Shown: positions 34,273 to 43,598 of the stretch, piece by piece
Position numbering within the stretch: position 1 is the stretch's first letter
Layout: every line of letters begins with the position of its first letter
NCBI RefSeq assembly: GCF_900231165.1
Contig: NZ_LT960614.1
Coordinates: 3,098,550 to 3,162,549 of the forward strand
Source of the DNA: Hartmannibacter diazotrophicus
GTDB taxonomy: Bacteria > Pseudomonadota > Alphaproteobacteria > Rhizobiales > Pleomorphomonadaceae
Direction of reading: 5' to 3'
DNA: 64,000 nucleotides
Translations under genes and position numbers: made by a program
Notes under the pieces: generated by a model
What the model saw: only the letters and a program-made list of their open reading frames with translations
Databases searched by the model: none
What the model was told of the DNA's origin: nothing

Positions 34273-34326
34273 CAGGGTCGGCGCGCTTCAGGCGCGAAAA
34301 AGGCAGAAACAGCGAGGAACGGTCGA

Positions 34327-34614
34327 TTACTCGACCACCTTCGGCACCATGAAGAAATCGTCGTCGGAGACGGGCGCATTGCCCACCACGCTGGCCGGAT
34401 TGTCGCCATCGGTGACGACATCCTTGCGCCAGCGCATCTTCGTCTCGACGACGGACGTCATCGGCTCGACCCCGGAAACGTCGACCTCGTTGAGATGCTC
34501 CACGAAACCGAGGATGGAATTGAGTTCCTCGGTCATGCGGCCTGCTTCTTCCTCGCTCACCTTGATGCGGGCGAGATGGGCGACGCGGCGGACGGTGGCC
34601 GTATCAACGGACAT
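34327..34614 (-). CDS. gatC: Asp-tRNA(Asn)/Glu-tRNA(Gln) amidotransferase subunit C
   Basis: 95 residues from the ATG at 34612-34614 ([24 protein letters not shown]), the standard GatC start; 16 further in-frame codons upstream have no family resemblance. GatC is a short helical protein that wraps GatA and GatB together. The motifs [29 protein letters not shown] and the C-terminal FFMVPKVVE are all present. First gene of gatC-gatA. Confidence 0.96.
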   Translation of the reverse strand: MSVDTATVRRVAHLARIKVSEEEAGRMTEELNSILGFVEHLNEVDVSGVEPMTSVVETKMRWRKDVVTDGDNPASVVGNAPVSDDDFFMVPKVVE

Positions 34615-34811
34615 GGATGCACGTTCCTTCAAGAGCCGGTTCTGGATTGCGACCGCCGACACGCAAAGGCTTCGGCAATGTCCCTTCGCCCGTGAAACGG
34701 CGAAGGGAATGGCTCATTGCTCAAAGGCCGGCGCGGCAGTCACAACGAATATCGCTGTGCCTATAGCAGAGGGAAAAGCGCCGCGCCAACGGGGGAATTT
34801 CCCCGCCTGTC

Positions 34812-35513
34812 TCAAACCGAGATCGTATCGCCGGGCTTGAGCACCTTCACCTTGCCGGCATCCGCCCCCATGGCGGTGACGAACTCGTCCGCCGTCGCCG
34901 CAATATAGGGCACGAACGAGGCATAGTGGCAGGGAAGAATGGTCTCGAAGTCGAAGAAGCGCTTGCAGGCGAGTGCGGCCACCTTGCCGCCCATGGTGAA
35001 GCGGTCGCCGATCGGAACGAGGCCGATCTTCGGCCCATGAATCTCGTCGATCAGCGCCATGTCGCCGAAAATGTCGGTGTCGCCCATGTGGTAGAGCGTC
35101 TTCTCGCCCGGCGCCTTGATGATGACGCCATTCGAATGGCCAAGCGACTGCGAAACCCCATCTTCCAGGACGGCGGCGGAATGCAGTGCATTGACGAGCG
35201 TCACCGTGAAAGCGCCCTGATCCGTCGTCCCGCCCGTGTTCATCGGGTCGAGCTTCTCCAGTCCCTTTGAACCGAGCCAGGAACAAAGATCGGCGTTGGT
35301 GACGACCTTGGCCCCGGTCTTCTGCGCGATCTGGACCGTGTCGCCCACGTGATCGCTGTGACCGTGCGTCAAAACGATGTGGGTCACGCCCCGCGAAGCC
35401 GTCTCGACATCGGAGGGAAAGGACGGATTTCCGGTGAAGAAGGGGTCGAGCAGGATGATGGTGTCCGCGATTTCAACGCGAAAGGCCGAATGTCCAAACC
35501 AGGTCAGCTTCAT
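34812..35513 (-). CDS. UPF0173 metal-dependent hydrolase (MBL fold)
   Basis: 233 residues. Metallo-beta-lactamase fold of the UPF0173 group: [14 protein letters not shown] at the start, the zinc motif [25 protein letters not shown] and the C-terminal LPCHYASF. The family probably hydrolyses a phosphoester or lactone, but the substrate is unknown. It starts upstream of gatC on the same strand, with 197 bases between, and is divergent from the unknown gene at 35688. Confidence 0.9.
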   Translation of the reverse strand: MKLTWFGHSAFRVEIADTIILLDPFFTGNPSFPSDVETASRGVTHIVLTHGHSDHVGDTVQIAQKTGAKVVTNADLCSWLGSKGLEKLDPMNTGGTTDQGAFTVTLVNALHSAAVLEDGVSQSLGHSNGVIIKAPGEKTLYHMGDTDIFGDMALIDEIHGPKIGLVPIGDRFTMGGKVAALACKRFFDFETILPCHYASFVPYIAATADEFVTAMGADAGKVKVLKPGDTISV

Positions 35514-35687
35514 GGCTTCGGTTCTCCAATGTGGTTGCCGGTTAGATAGGCTGCCGTTCGGCCAAGGCCAACCGCTTCCTCATCACTCAACTGTGCGATA
35601 GCGCTTTGCCGTATCGCGATTCGTCGCATTCGTGCTAGATTGTGCATTGCAGCATTACCGTTCTGCGACACGGCAGGGAGCGGCGCG

Positions 35688-36143
35688 ATGAACCTCAGTC
35701 CATTCTGGCCGGACTTTTTCGGCCTCGGCGACGGCGGCGGAAACACATTCAACACCCGCTTCGGCGTCACCGACAGCAACCGGCAGAATTTCCTGCCCGT
35801 CACCAGTTTTCTCTCGCCGACGGTCGTCAATTACAACGACTATCAGGGCGATACGCGCATCGAGGAACGCGTGATTTCCGATGTGGCGAGCTTCGGCAAG
35901 CAGCTCGGCATCGTCACGGAGGCGCTGCTGGCCGTCATCGACAGCGACGACGATGGCGAGAAATTCGACCGGCTGCGCCATCTGGTCGCCCGCGTGGAGG
36001 AGATCAAGCAGCGCTGCCAGCGCTCCGACGAGGAACGAGCCAAGGACGCTTTCGAGAAGTTGCTGAAGTCGGACGGAAAGCGCGCCAGGCAGTTGCTTGA
36101 AGCGCTCCAGGCCGAATGGGCAGATCGGCCCGCGAGCGTCTGA
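35688..36143 (+). CDS. Hypothetical protein, acidic helical C-terminus
   Basis: 151 residues from the ATG at 35688, preceded by GGGAG. An N-terminal aromatic, glycine-rich part (MNLSPFWPDFFGLGDGGGN, then TRFGVTDSNRQNFLPVTSFL) is followed by helices rich in Glu, Lys and Arg (FDRLRHLVARVEEIKQRCQRSDEERAKDAFEKLL). No signal peptide or membrane helix. I do not recognise the family. It precedes ruvX on the same strand with a 61-base gap. Confidence 0.6.
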   Translation: MNLSPFWPDFFGLGDGGGNTFNTRFGVTDSNRQNFLPVTSFLSPTVVNYNDYQGDTRIEERVISDVASFGKQLGIVTEALLAVIDSDDDGEKFDRLRHLVARVEEIKQRCQRSDEERAKDAFEKLLKSDGKRARQLLEALQAEWADRPASV

Positions 36144-36204
36144 CGAGATCCCGGCCTGGACCAAACAATTGGATGGAGCCGAGGCGACATGCTAGATCGA
36201 CGGC

Positions 36205-36708
36205 ATGTCAGCGCCCTCGCCTCTTTCCTTCGATGAGTTCCTCGCCCGTCTCGGCCTCGATGACCGCCTGCTCGGTCTCGATCTCGGCACCAAGACCATC
36301 GGCCTTGCCCTTTCCGATGTCGGCCGCCGCATTGCCTCGCCGCTGGAGACGATCGCGCGCAAGAAATTCACCATCGACGCGGAAAAGCTGCTGGCGATCG
36401 CGGCCAAACAGGGAGTGGGTGGCCTCGTTCTCGGGCTGCCGGTCAACATGGACGGCTCGGAAGGCCCGCGCGTCCAGTCGACCCGCGCCTTTGTGCGCAA
36501 CCTTGCGCCACTGACCTCGCTGCCAATCACCTTCTGGGACGAGCGCCTGTCGACGACGGCGGTCACGCGCACCCTGCTCGATGCCGACGCCTCGCGCCGG
36601 CGGCGCGGAGAGCTTGTCGACAAGATGGCCGCCGCCTTCATCCTGCAGGGATTTCTGGACCGAATTCATCTCGCCGAACGCAGCGACGACCCACGGCGGC
36701 TGTTCTGA
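36205..36708 (+). CDS. ruvX: RuvX/YqgF-type RNase H-like nuclease
   Basis: 167 residues. The RNase H fold is shown by [17 protein letters not shown] (first metal-binding Asp), [15 protein letters not shown] and [15 protein letters not shown], with a further Asp in the last helix ([16 protein letters not shown]). The YqgF family takes part in 16S rRNA end maturation and has been proposed as a Holliday junction resolvase. It lies between the unknown gene at 35688 and pyrB, all in the same direction. Confidence 0.93.
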   Translation: MSAPSPLSFDEFLARLGLDDRLLGLDLGTKTIGLALSDVGRRIASPLETIARKKFTIDAEKLLAIAAKQGVGGLVLGLPVNMDGSEGPRVQSTRAFVRNLAPLTSLPITFWDERLSTTAVTRTLLDADASRRRRGELVDKMAAAFILQGFLDRIHLAERSDDPRRLF

Positions 36709-36837
36709 AAACGTCGCCTTCCGGCAGCGGCAGGCAAGAAAACCGTGGATGGTCCGCCCGCCCGGGCCTTGCCCCGTTCCTTTGTGCCCCACGGGCCCTT
36801 GCGGCACTGGCCGGCGTCACCTAAAAGGCACGCTTTA

Positions 36838-37794
<957 letters not shown>

Positions 37795-37808
37795 GGCCCC
37801 CCATGCAC

Positions 37809-37833
37809 CCGAAAAGTGGAAGCCGGTTCTCGG
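37809..37833. repeat. Intergenic palindromic repeat of the rhizobial CCGAAAAGTGG type
   Basis: CCGAAAA ... TTCTCGG inverted repeat with a GTGGAAGCCGG centre, between pyrB and the pyrC-like gene. The same core (CCGAAAAGTGG) with an A+T-richer partner arm occurs at 49812-49836. Elements with this core are abundant between genes in Hyphomicrobiales genomes. Confidence 0.6.
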
Positions 37834-37834
37834 T

Positions 37835-37858
37835 CCGGTGTATGGGCCGGTGTATGGG
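37835..37858 (+). repeat. Two tandem copies of CCGGTGTATGGG
   Basis: Perfect 12-base direct repeat, immediately after the palindromic element and 12 bases before the pyrC-like start codon. Confidence 0.8.
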
Positions 37859-37870
37859 AAAGACAAGCCG

Positions 37871-39187
37871 ATGAATGCCATGCGCAAGGAACCGGTGGCG
37901 ACCGCCCCGCTTGTCATCGAGAACGCCCGCATCATCGATCCGTCCCGCAATCTGGACGAGATCGGCTCGGTGATCGTCGCCGACGGCGTCATTCTGGCCT
38001 CGGGCGCCGGCGCCAAGGGTCAGGGCGCGCCGGACGGCGCAACCATTGTCGACGCCAAGGGCGCCGTCGTTGCGCCGGGCCTCGTCGACATGCGCGTCTT
38101 CGTCGGCGAACCGGGCTTCGACCACCGCGAAACCTTCGCTTCCGCCAGCAAGGCGGCGGCGGCCGGCGGCATCACCACCATGGTGACGCAGCCCGACACC
38201 GACCCGATCATCGACGATCCGGCCCTCGTCGACTTCGTGCTGCGACGGGCGCGCGACACCGCGATCGTCCGCATTCATCCGATGGCGGCCCTCACCAAGG
38301 GGCAGAGCGGCCACGAGATGACCGAGTTCGGCCTCTTGCAGGAAGCCGGCGCCGTCGCCTTCTCGTCCGGCCGACATACCGTGACGAATGCGCAGGTGAT
38401 GCGCCGCGCGCTGACCTATGCCCGCGATTTCGGCGCCACCGTCGTCCACAATCCCGAGGACCCGGACCTTGTCGGCACCGGCGTGATGCATCTTGGCACC
38501 CTGTCGACCCTGCTCGGCCTGCCCGGCATTCCAACCGAGGCCGAAACCGTCATGCTGGCCCGCGACCTGCGTCTGGCGCGCCTCGCCCAGGGCACCTATC
38601 ACGCGGCGCAATTGTCGACGACGGAATCGGTCGCGCTGATGCGCTGGGCCAAGCAGGAAGGCATCTCGGCAACGGCCGCCGTCTCCGCCGCCCACGTCAG
38701 CCTCAACGAGAACGACATCGGCGCCTACCGCACCTTCTTCAAGATGTCGCCGCCGCTGCGCGCCGAAGAGGACCGGCAGGCGCTGGTCGCGGGGCTCGCA
38801 GACGGCACCATCGACATCCTCGTCTCAAGCCACGATCCGCAGGACGTGGAGATGAAGCGCCAGCCCTTCGCCGAGGCCGCCGACGGCTGCGTTGGCCTCG
38901 AAACGCTGCTCTCCGCAGGGCTGCGCCTTGTCCACAACGGCGATCTGACGCTGATGCGCCTGATCGAGGCGACCTCGACCCGGCCAGCCGCGCTGCTCGG
39001 TCTTGAAGCAGGCACCCTGAAGCCGGGCCAGCCCGCCGACATCGTCATGATCGACCCGGACATGCCGTGGGTTCTGAGCGAGGAGAACATCATCTCCCGC
39101 TCCAAGAACAGCGCCTTCGAGGGTGCGCGCTTTTCCGGCAAGGTCATTGCGACCTACGTCGGCGGTAGCCAGGTCTTCGGCGCGTAA
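37871..39187 (+). CDS. pyrC: Dihydroorotase-like protein, probably non-catalytic partner of PyrB
   Basis: 438 residues from the ATG at 37871 (MNAMRKEPVATAPLVIENARI). The amidohydrolase fold is clear from end to end (GLVDMRVFVGEPGFDHRETFASASKAAAAGGITTM ... TLKPGQPADIVMIDPD). However, the metal-binding HxH that follows the Asp in true dihydroorotases is Arg75-Val-Phe77, and the usual DHxPH-type motif reads SSHDPQDVE. Such pseudo-dihydroorotases are known next to pyrB in Pseudomonas (PyrC'), where they are needed to assemble aspartate carbamoyltransferase. The same role is likely here, with the active dihydroorotase elsewhere. It follows pyrB by 76 bases. Confidence 0.88.
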   Translation: MNAMRKEPVATAPLVIENARIIDPSRNLDEIGSVIVADGVILASGAGAKGQGAPDGATIVDAKGAVVAPGLVDMRVFVGEPGFDHRETFASASKAAAAGGITTMVTQPDTDPIIDDPALVDFVLRRARDTAIVRIHPMAALTKGQSGHEMTEFGLLQEAGAVAFSSGRHTVTNAQVMRRALTYARDFGATVVHNPEDPDLVGTGVMHLGTLSTLLGLPGIPTEAETVMLARDLRLARLAQGTYHAAQLSTTESVALMRWAKQEGISATAAVSAAHVSLNENDIGAYRTFFKMSPPLRAEEDRQALVAGLADGTIDILVSSHDPQDVEMKRQPFAEAADGCVGLETLLSAGLRLVHNGDLTLMRLIEATSTRPAALLGLEAGTLKPGQPADIVMIDPDMPWVLSEENIISRSKNSAFEGARFSGKVIATYVGGSQVFGA

Positions 39188-39230
39188 GGCGCCGGCGGGC
39201 GAGGCGCCAAGGCTTCCCTAGATGACCGGC

Positions 39231-39800
39231 CTAGACGACCGGCACGCCGATCAGCGCAAGGTGCAGTCTGGCAACGAAGAGCCCGTAGACGACAAGCGCC
39301 AGCACAACGGCCAGAACGTCGTATTTCACAGGTCCGGGCTTGGGCAGGACGACGCCCGGGCGGCGCTTGAGCGCGATGCGGTCGACGACGGCCCATGCCA
39401 GGAAGGCGCCGAACAGCAGGATCGAGGCAAGATCCCCGTTCGCCAGCAGATGCCCGAAAGCCCACAGCTTGATGCCGGCCAGCATGGGATGCTTCAGCAT
39501 CGGCTTCAGCTTGCCCGGCGGCAGCAGGCTGACGGCAATCGCGATGAACGCCAGCAGAACCAGCAGCATCGTGATGTGACGGCCCCAGGACGGCGGATCA
39601 TAGACCGCGATCGGATCCTGACGGGCGAGACCGAAGCCATAGATGATGAGACCAAGGCCAATGAACGAGACGACCGAATAGAGGCCTCTCCACGGCATTT
39701 CGCCGATGCGGGCCACCAATCCGTCCCGCATGGCGGGCGAGACGATCCGCAAGGAATGCACGGCAAAGAAAACGACGAGGCCCAGGATCAAGATCGCCAT
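39231..39800 (-). CDS. NnrU family membrane protein
   Basis: 189 residues with five to six hydrophobic segments. NnrU strings: VFFAVHSLRIVSPAMRDGLVARIGEMPWRGLYSVVSFIGLGLIIYG and KHPMLAGIKLWAFGHLLANGD. Family members are heme-exporter-like or isoprenylcysteine-methyltransferase-like membrane proteins, first noted near nitrite/nitric oxide reduction genes; many, as here, have no denitrification neighbours. Convergent with the pyrC-like gene and divergent from plsY. Confidence 0.9.
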   Translation of the reverse strand: MAILILGLVVFFAVHSLRIVSPAMRDGLVARIGEMPWRGLYSVVSFIGLGLIIYGFGLARQDPIAVYDPPSWGRHITMLLVLLAFIAIAVSLLPPGKLKPMLKHPMLAGIKLWAFGHLLANGDLASILLFGAFLAWAVVDRIALKRRPGVVLPKPGPVKYDVLAVVLALVVYGLFVARLHLALIGVPVV

Positions 39801-40006
39801 TGCTCACCCCTTCAAGGCGCCGCTGCGGCAGTCGCAAGGACGGCGAAAATGATCGCCATGAGTGCGATCTCAACACCAGTTGCCACAATGGCAGGACTTT
39901 CGTATCGAATGCGGCAAGCGTTTGCAAATCACCGTCACTTTTGACAACGTAACCATACAAATCGTTGGCCAAAAAGAACGTTCGGCGGCAATCACGGGGG
40001 GGTCCG

Positions 40007-40624
40007 GTGCCGGAGTATTGGGTCATTGCCGTTCAATGGCGGCTCATCGTGGCAGGCCTTCTCGGCGGCTATCTGCTCGGGTCGATTCCCTTTGGCTATC
40101 TCTTCACCCGCCTGGCAGGACTGGGAGATATCCGCTCTATTGGTTCGGGCAACATCGGCGCGACGAACGTTCTGAGGACGGGACGAAAGGGCCTGGCGCT
40201 GGCAACCGTCCTGGCGGACGGCCTGAAAGGCACCCTAGCCGTCCTGATTGCCATGCAGTTCGGCCCGATCGCTGCGGTCTCCGCCGGAATGGGCGCCTTT
40301 CTCGGCCACCTCTTTCCGGTCTGGCTGAAGTTTCGCGGCGGCAAGGGCGTTGCAACCTATATTGGAATCCTGCTGGGCCTCTATCCGCCGGCAGTCCTCG
40401 TCTTTGCCGCCATCTGGATTCTGGTCGCCTACCTCACCCGCTATTCCTCGCTCGCCGCCCTGCTCGCAACGCTCGCGACGCCGGCCGTGCTCTGGAGCTT
40501 CGACAAGCCCCTGCTCGCCTTGCTGTTCGTTGCCCTCACGGCCCTCGTCTACATCCGGCACTGGCAGAACATCATCCGGCTCATGGCCGGGACGGAGAGC
40601 AGGATCGGCGCCAAGAAGACATGA
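40007..40624 (+). CDS. plsY: Acyl-phosphate glycerol-3-phosphate acyltransferase
   Basis: 205 residues from a GTG at 40007, chosen because GGGGGG lies just upstream; a TTG 14 codons earlier lacks a ribosome site. PlsY is an inner-membrane enzyme that starts phospholipid synthesis by acylating glycerol-3-phosphate from acyl-phosphate. The three conserved loops are seen: [11 protein letters not shown] with [17 protein letters not shown], and [17 protein letters not shown]. Five membrane helices. The stop overlaps the dprA start by four bases. Confidence 0.95.
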   Translation: MPEYWVIAVQWRLIVAGLLGGYLLGSIPFGYLFTRLAGLGDIRSIGSGNIGATNVLRTGRKGLALATVLADGLKGTLAVLIAMQFGPIAAVSAGMGAFLGHLFPVWLKFRGGKGVATYIGILLGLYPPAVLVFAAIWILVAYLTRYSSLAALLATLATPAVLWSFDKPLLALLFVALTALVYIRHWQNIIRLMAGTESRIGAKKT

Positions 40625-41763
40625 GCGCCGGCGGCCCCATCCAGTTGACCGACGCTCAGCGTCTCGCCTGGCTGAGGCTGATTCGCAGCGAGAACATCGG
40701 GCCTGCGACCTTTCGTGAACTGCTCAATCATTTCGGCTCGGCAGGCACCGCCCTTGAGGAGCTGCCGAAACTGTCGCGGCGCGGCGGCGCAACGCGAAGG
40801 CTGAGGATCGCCACCCTCGACGAGGCCGAGCGCGAACTCCAGCGGACACGCGATGCCGGCGCCGACATCGTGGCTCTCGGCGAGGCCGCCTACCCCGAAC
40901 ACCTGGCGCGGATCGACGCCCCTCCTCCCCTCCTGACCCTTCGCGGCAATGGCCCCGGCCTTGCCCGTCGCCCGACCGTCGCCATCGTCGGCGCCCGCAA
41001 CGCGTCCGTCGCGGGCAGGAAGATGGCCGAGCGCATCGCCTCCGGGCTGGAAGCCTCCGGCTATGTCGTCGTCTCCGGCCTTGCCCGCGGCATCGACGCG
41101 GCCGCTCACGGCGCGGCCCTCAGGGGCGGTACGGTCGGCGTCATCGCCGGCGGCATCGATCACGTCTACCCGGAAGAAAACCGCGACCTTTATGCCCGCA
41201 TCGTCGCAAGTGGCGGCGCCATCCTGACGGAAATGCCCCATGGCTGGATGCCTCGCGCACAGGATTTTCCGCGCCGCAACCGTCTGATTTCCGGGATGTC
41301 GCTCGGTGTGGTGGTGATCGAGGCTGCCGAACGGTCCGGTTCGCTGCATACCGCCCGTTTCGCGCTGGACCAGGGCCGCGAAGTCATGGCCGTTCCCGGT
41401 TCGCCGCTCGATCCGCGCAGCGCCGGCACCAACTCGCTCATCCGGGCCGGCGCCGTCTTGATCCGCTCGGAGGCCGACGTCATCGAGGCGCTCACCCCGA
41501 TGATCGGACGCGCCATGCCGGTCTCAAGAAGCGAGAGAACGGCCATCCGCGAAGGCGGGCCGGCCGCAGGTGAGGACGCCGACATTCGCGAGGCCGAGCG
41601 CGCCATCGTGACCGAGGCGCTTGGACCGAGCCCGGTCGAAATCGACGAGATCATCCGGATGACCGGACTGCCCGCGTCAAGCGTTCAGCTGATTCTCATC
41701 GAACTGGAGATTGCCGGACGGCTGGAGCGGCACGGAAATGGCCGCCTCGTGTCATTGCAGTAG
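40621..41763 (+). CDS. dprA: DNA-processing protein DprA
   Basis: 380 residues from the ATG at 40621 ([28 protein letters not shown]), overlapping plsY by ATGA. DprA loads RecA onto single-stranded DNA taken up by transformation. Domains: an N-terminal SAM/HhH-like region, the Rossmann-like DprA core ([83 protein letters not shown]) and a C-terminal winged helix ([23 protein letters not shown]). Longer open frame upstream is an artefact. Alphaproteobacteria that are not known to be competent also carry it. Confidence 0.96.
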   Translation: MSAGGPIQLTDAQRLAWLRLIRSENIGPATFRELLNHFGSAGTALEELPKLSRRGGATRRLRIATLDEAERELQRTRDAGADIVALGEAAYPEHLARIDAPPPLLTLRGNGPGLARRPTVAIVGARNASVAGRKMAERIASGLEASGYVVVSGLARGIDAAAHGAALRGGTVGVIAGGIDHVYPEENRDLYARIVASGGAILTEMPHGWMPRAQDFPRRNRLISGMSLGVVVIEAAERSGSLHTARFALDQGREVMAVPGSPLDPRSAGTNSLIRAGAVLIRSEADVIEALTPMIGRAMPVSRSERTAIREGGPAAGEDADIREAERAIVTEALGPSPVEIDEIIRMTGLPASSVQLILIELEIAGRLERHGNGRLVSLQ

Positions 41764-41972
41764 GCCGCGGCAGTACGCGCAGGTCGGACTGCAATCCCTG
41801 ATTATATTTCCACACAACAAACTTTTTGGTTGAATAGAAAAGTCGCCCAACCTATCCTCCACGCATGGGTTGTGTATCCATTTTTATCTACCCAGAGTCA
41901 ATATGACCGGATAGTGGGCGAGCGCAAGGCGCGACAGGTCTCACGTGGGCGCATGGTCATGCAGGGGCTGAC
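41764..41972. promoter_or_regulatory. A+T-rich promoter region of the unknown 344-residue gene
   Basis: 209 bases, with a markedly A+T-rich centre (41798-41900) compared with its surroundings. ACACAAC (41812-41818) and GTTGTGT (41869-41875) form a 7-base inverted repeat about 50 bases apart, which could be paired operator half sites. I cannot assign promoter hexamers with confidence. Confidence 0.35.
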
Positions 41973-43007
41973 ATGAGCATCGACAATCTTGGCAACCGCA
42001 AGCCATCGCTGCGTCTTGATCGCAGGATCGGCCCAACAAATGGCACGGGCGCAGCTGGAATCGGGGCCTCCGGGATGGGCAACCGGAATTCGCGCCCTGC
42101 ACTGATGGCAACGGCCGCGATTGCCCGTGTGATCGGCCGCTGGTCGCTGCAGCAAACGATAGCCCCCTTGCATCCGCCGCGCGGCAAGGAAGACGGCGAC
42201 TCGACATCCAGCGCGGATCTGTCGACTGGGTCGACTGGCACCGGCCGGGACAAGTGGACGACAGCCTTCAAGGCGTTGCGTGCCTACAAGGATTTCATCA
42301 ACCCGCAGACGTGGAACGCCATTCTTCGGCTCTCGGCCCAGAACGCGGACAACACCGAACTGAAGTATCGCCTGGCCGACCGGATCGCCGAACTCGCCGC
42401 ATCCGCGCAATCGCGCCGGGACTACGCCGAACAGGACCGCGCGATGCACGCCGAAACCCACGTTTTCAGCGTGCGGGCCGGCATTCTTCTCGGCGCGATC
42501 GGCGAGGAACTCGTCGCTGCTACGATCAACCGGCTCTTCGCGGGCGGCGAAGCCGACGAGCAGGACTCCACACCGCCGGACCAGGCGAATGGCATGATCC
42601 GGGACGCCGTGTTGAAAATGCCGGACCTGATCCTGTTTTGCCCGGCCGCCAGGCTGAGCCAGTCGCATCGCGACTACCTGATCTTCGCCTCGCGCCTGCG
42701 CCACTTTGGCTGCGGCGATCAGGAAACGGTCGCCAGGGCCCTGTCTTCTCTCGTCTATGATGACGGCCAGGCGGCAGTGAGGCTGCCCCACGCGGACAAT
42801 CGATATGGCGACCTGCTGTCCTCCGCGTTTCAAAGCGGCTTTCGGACCTGCTTCTGGTCGGTGCGGCAAGCGGTCGAGCAGCTGGATCAAATCCGTCTCG
42901 GCGATCCACTTGCGGCCGCGCTGTTCTCCGCACCCGACCTCCTGCCCGTCATGCGCACCTTCGAGGACAGCAGCTGCCTCCAGGCGATGGATTTGGCACG
43001 GACCTGA
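41973..43007 (+). CDS. Unrecognised 344-residue protein
   Basis: ATG at 41973. About 95 N-terminal residues are Gly/Ser/Thr-rich, basic and probably disordered. The rest looks helical and globular: WTTAFKALRAYKDFINPQTWN, ELKYRLADRIAELAASAQSRRDYAEQDRAMHAETHVF, and GILLGAIGEELVAATINRLFAGGE. No signal peptide; the only hydrophobic stretch is short. No catalytic motif or family is recognised. It stands alone between dprA and topA, which are usually close neighbours in this order, behind an A+T-rich promoter region. Codon use resembles the surroundings, so I see no sign of very recent transfer. Confidence 0.7.
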   Translation: MSIDNLGNRKPSLRLDRRIGPTNGTGAAGIGASGMGNRNSRPALMATAAIARVIGRWSLQQTIAPLHPPRGKEDGDSTSSADLSTGSTGTGRDKWTTAFKALRAYKDFINPQTWNAILRLSAQNADNTELKYRLADRIAELAASAQSRRDYAEQDRAMHAETHVFSVRAGILLGAIGEELVAATINRLFAGGEADEQDSTPPDQANGMIRDAVLKMPDLILFCPAARLSQSHRDYLIFASRLRHFGCGDQETVARALSSLVYDDGQAAVRLPHADNRYGDLLSSAFQSGFRTCFWSVRQAVEQLDQIRLGDPLAAALFSAPDLLPVMRTFEDSSCLQAMDLART

Positions 43008-43109
43008 CAGCTGATGACCGTCGGCGGCTCTGTCCGGATGGTCGGCGGTTCGCTTTGGCGCCTGCGCGGCGGTAAGCCGCAAACCAGACGAGGAGACACA
43101 GGCGCACTT

Positions 43110-43352
43110 CTAACGCCGTTTGCGTTCGTCCGGCCTGTTCTGTTGACGCATCTGCGTGAGGGCTCCTGTCGCCTCTTCCCGGGCCATCGAAAGCAGATAC
43201 GCAAGCATCGGAAGCCCGGACGTTCGGGCAATTTGAGCCAGTTCGCCGCTGAGTTGCGCGATATAGTGCAGCTGGGCCGCACTGTCCCTGCCCTCAATGG
43301 CCAGAGGGACATCGCCGTCGGCCGGCGAAGGATCATGAGGGTTCGCAGTCAC
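43110..43352 (-). CDS. Small hypothetical protein
   Basis: 80 residues from a GTG at 43350-43352 with AAGG seven bases upstream. The core is two helices, AQLHYIAQLSGELAQIARTSGLPMLAYLLSMAREEATGAL, followed by a basic tail ending RKRR. No membrane segment. This helical pattern (LHYIAxLSGELA ... LAYLLxMAREEA) looks like a conserved short alphaproteobacterial protein, but I know no function. It is convergent with the 344-residue unknown and divergent from topA across an A+T-rich region. Confidence 0.65.
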   Translation of the reverse strand: MTANPHDPSPADGDVPLAIEGRDSAAQLHYIAQLSGELAQIARTSGLPMLAYLLSMAREEATGALTQMRQQNRPDERKRR

Positions 43353-43598
43353 GACACAACCTTAAATTTATTGGAACTTATATTCTCCTTATAGGAGCAT
43401 AAGACATTTGAGGTTGAAAGAAACATTTGAACATATCTGAAGTTGAGAAAAACGGCAGGCTTCGCCCCGGCCGATTGGCAAGCCTGCGACAGCATCATGC
43501 ATCGGGTCTTGCATCTGCGTGCCGAAACCATCACTTTCCGGCGTCAGACTCCGGTCGCCCGTCAGGCGGCCACCGCTTCTCCAGCCAATCGGATTTCG
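43353..43598. promoter_or_regulatory. A+T-rich divergent region upstream of topA
   Basis: The first 90 bases are strongly A+T-rich (ATTTATTGGAACTTATATTC) and likely contain promoters for topA and for the divergent 80-residue gene. It includes a small palindrome CTCCT-TAT-AGGAG (43385-43397). The second part is open in the topA frame but does not resemble the TopA N-terminus, so I treat it as leader. Confidence 0.4.

Noticed and set aside
39862-40620. N-terminal extension of dprA across plsY
   Set aside because: The in-frame extension is the shadow of plsY; DprA similarity begins at the ATG at 40621.
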